7,036 nucleotides of DNA, taken from assembly GCA_035500275.1 (NCBI GenBank), contig DATJXI010000343.1, forward strand, positions 1-7,036. The letters run 5' to 3'. The notes below the pieces were generated by a model that was not told the origin of the DNA, ran no database searches, and worked only from the letters and a program-made list of their open reading frames with translations. The stretch's first letter is position 1. Each line of letters begins with the position of its first letter. This document shows, in pieces, positions 6,692-7,036 of this stretch. A program made the position numbers and the translations under genes. Source of the stretch: Roseiarcus sp035500275. GTDB taxonomy: Bacteria > Pseudomonadota > Alphaproteobacteria > Rhizobiales > Beijerinckiaceae.

Positions 6692-6865
6692 CGCCGACTC
6701 CCCCTGGAGCAAGATTACTCTACTAAAAAGAATAATGCCTCAGCGCCGCGAATGAATTGATGCTCGTCAAGGGTTCGACGCGAATTGTCTTGCCGGCGTC
6801 TTGAGGATGGGCTGGCAAAATCGTCCTTCGGCCCCCATGATATCCGGACCGCCGGAGGAACCCCC
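6692..6865. promoter_or_regulatory. Divergent promoter region between the MCRA gene and ppx
   Basis: This 174-bp stretch separates two divergently transcribed genes and is more AT-rich around 6710-6760 than its surroundings. On the minus strand a TTGACG (6770-6765) and a TATTCT (6734-6729) resemble sigma-70 boxes, but they are 30 bases apart, so they are not a proper pair. A 7-bp direct repeat CGCGAAT occurs at 6747-6753 and 6779-6785, start to start 32 bp, about three helical turns; it could be a regulator site or chance. No clear promoter for ppx was identified. Confidence 0.4.
6698..6704 (-). promoter_or_regulatory. Strong ribosome binding site that decides the MCRA start
   Basis: GGGGGAG on the minus strand is six bases before ATG 6691-6689. 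An in-frame TTG at 6712-6710 would give seven more residues (MLQGESA), but those codons encode the ribosome site itself and the family alignment begins later, so the ATG is preferred. Confidence 0.8.
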
Positions 6866-7036
6866 ATGCCCGACGACGCCCAGTCTCTGGAGGAAGTGAC
6901 GCGTCCGCTCGACCTCGATCCAGAGCGGGCCGAGCGGGTCGACCGGTCGCACTACGCGATCGTGGACATCGGCTCGAACTCGGTCCGGCTCGTCGTCTAC
7001 GACCAGCTCGGCCGCGCGCCGATGCCGCGCTTCAAC
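6866..7036 (+). CDS. ppx: Exopolyphosphatase, Ppx/GppA family (5' part only)
   Basis: The first 57 codons are present; the gene runs off the right edge. Members release phosphate from the ends of inorganic polyphosphate or hydrolyse pppGpp to ppGpp, and belong to the actin-like ASKHA ATPase fold. After a charged 28-residue leader, residues 30-47 read YAIVDIGSNSVRLVVYDQ, the phosphate-1 motif with D34, G36, S37, N38, S39 and R41, followed by GRAPMPRFN, which is characteristic of alphaproteobacterial members. ATG 6866 is supported by GGAGGAA at 6854-6860, five bases upstream. Ppx and GppA cannot be separated from this much sequence; Ppx is the usual annotation in this lineage. The rest of the domain is outside the window. 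Confidence 0.9.
   Translation, partial: MPDDAQSLEEVTRPLDLDPERAERVDRSHYAIVDIGSNSVRLVVYDQLGRAPMPRFN

Noticed and set aside
6843..6856. Small hairpin TCCGG-ACCG-CCGGA touching the ppx ribosome site
   Set aside because: The stem is only 5 bp and masks only part of the site; chance is likely in DNA this GC-rich.
6767..6952. 61-codon minus-strand frame overlapping the ppx start
   Set aside because: It has no similarity, overlaps a strongly supported start with its own ribosome site, and would occupy the divergent promoter region.

Overview
The window is about 7 kb of high-GC DNA with dense, codon-biased genes. The gene types (a crotonase very close to the mitochondrial enoyl-CoA hydratase, a Ppx/GppA start typical of alphaproteobacteria, a SAM-cyclase-ATPase-TPR protein) and palindromic repeats ending in GTCATTCC / GGAATCCAG point to an alphaproteobacterium, probably Hyphomicrobiales (Rhizobiales). 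The assignment is inference from family resemblance; no rRNA or species marker is present.

Layout: 1-126 is the left flank, with no gene that can be identified. 127-900 (+) is a complete short-chain enoyl-CoA hydratase. 901-1639 is a gene-poor stretch between convergent genes. It holds a hairpin just after the hydratase, two bipartite palindromic repeats of about 116 bp in opposite orientation (958-1073 and 1511-1626), and between them a sigma-54-type promoter sequence and a decayed kinesin-light-chain-type TPR fragment. 1640-5002 (-) is a 1120-residue signalling protein: SAM domain, class III nucleotide cyclase, AAA-type ATPase and a long TPR-like region. 5069-6691 (-) is a 540-residue FAD protein of the oleate hydratase (MCRA) family. 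6692-6865 is a divergent promoter region. 6866-7036 (+) is the first 57 codons of an exopolyphosphatase (Ppx/GppA), cut by the window edge.

The oleate hydratase homologue and the cyclase lie on the same strand with 66 bp between them and no obvious terminator, so they may be one transcript: a fatty-acid-modifying (or related) enzyme followed by a possible cAMP/ATPase sensor. The enoyl-CoA hydratase would serve beta-oxidation independently from the other strand.

The most noteworthy points are: (i) the MCRA protein has lost the RGGREM loop, including the catalytic glutamate, while keeping the catalytic-type tyrosine; (ii) the two intergenic repeats are related copies in inverted orientation that bracket a promoter and gene relic; (iii) the cyclase domain has glycine at one of the two purine-specifying positions. 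I did not find a clear new multi-gene defence or mobile system.
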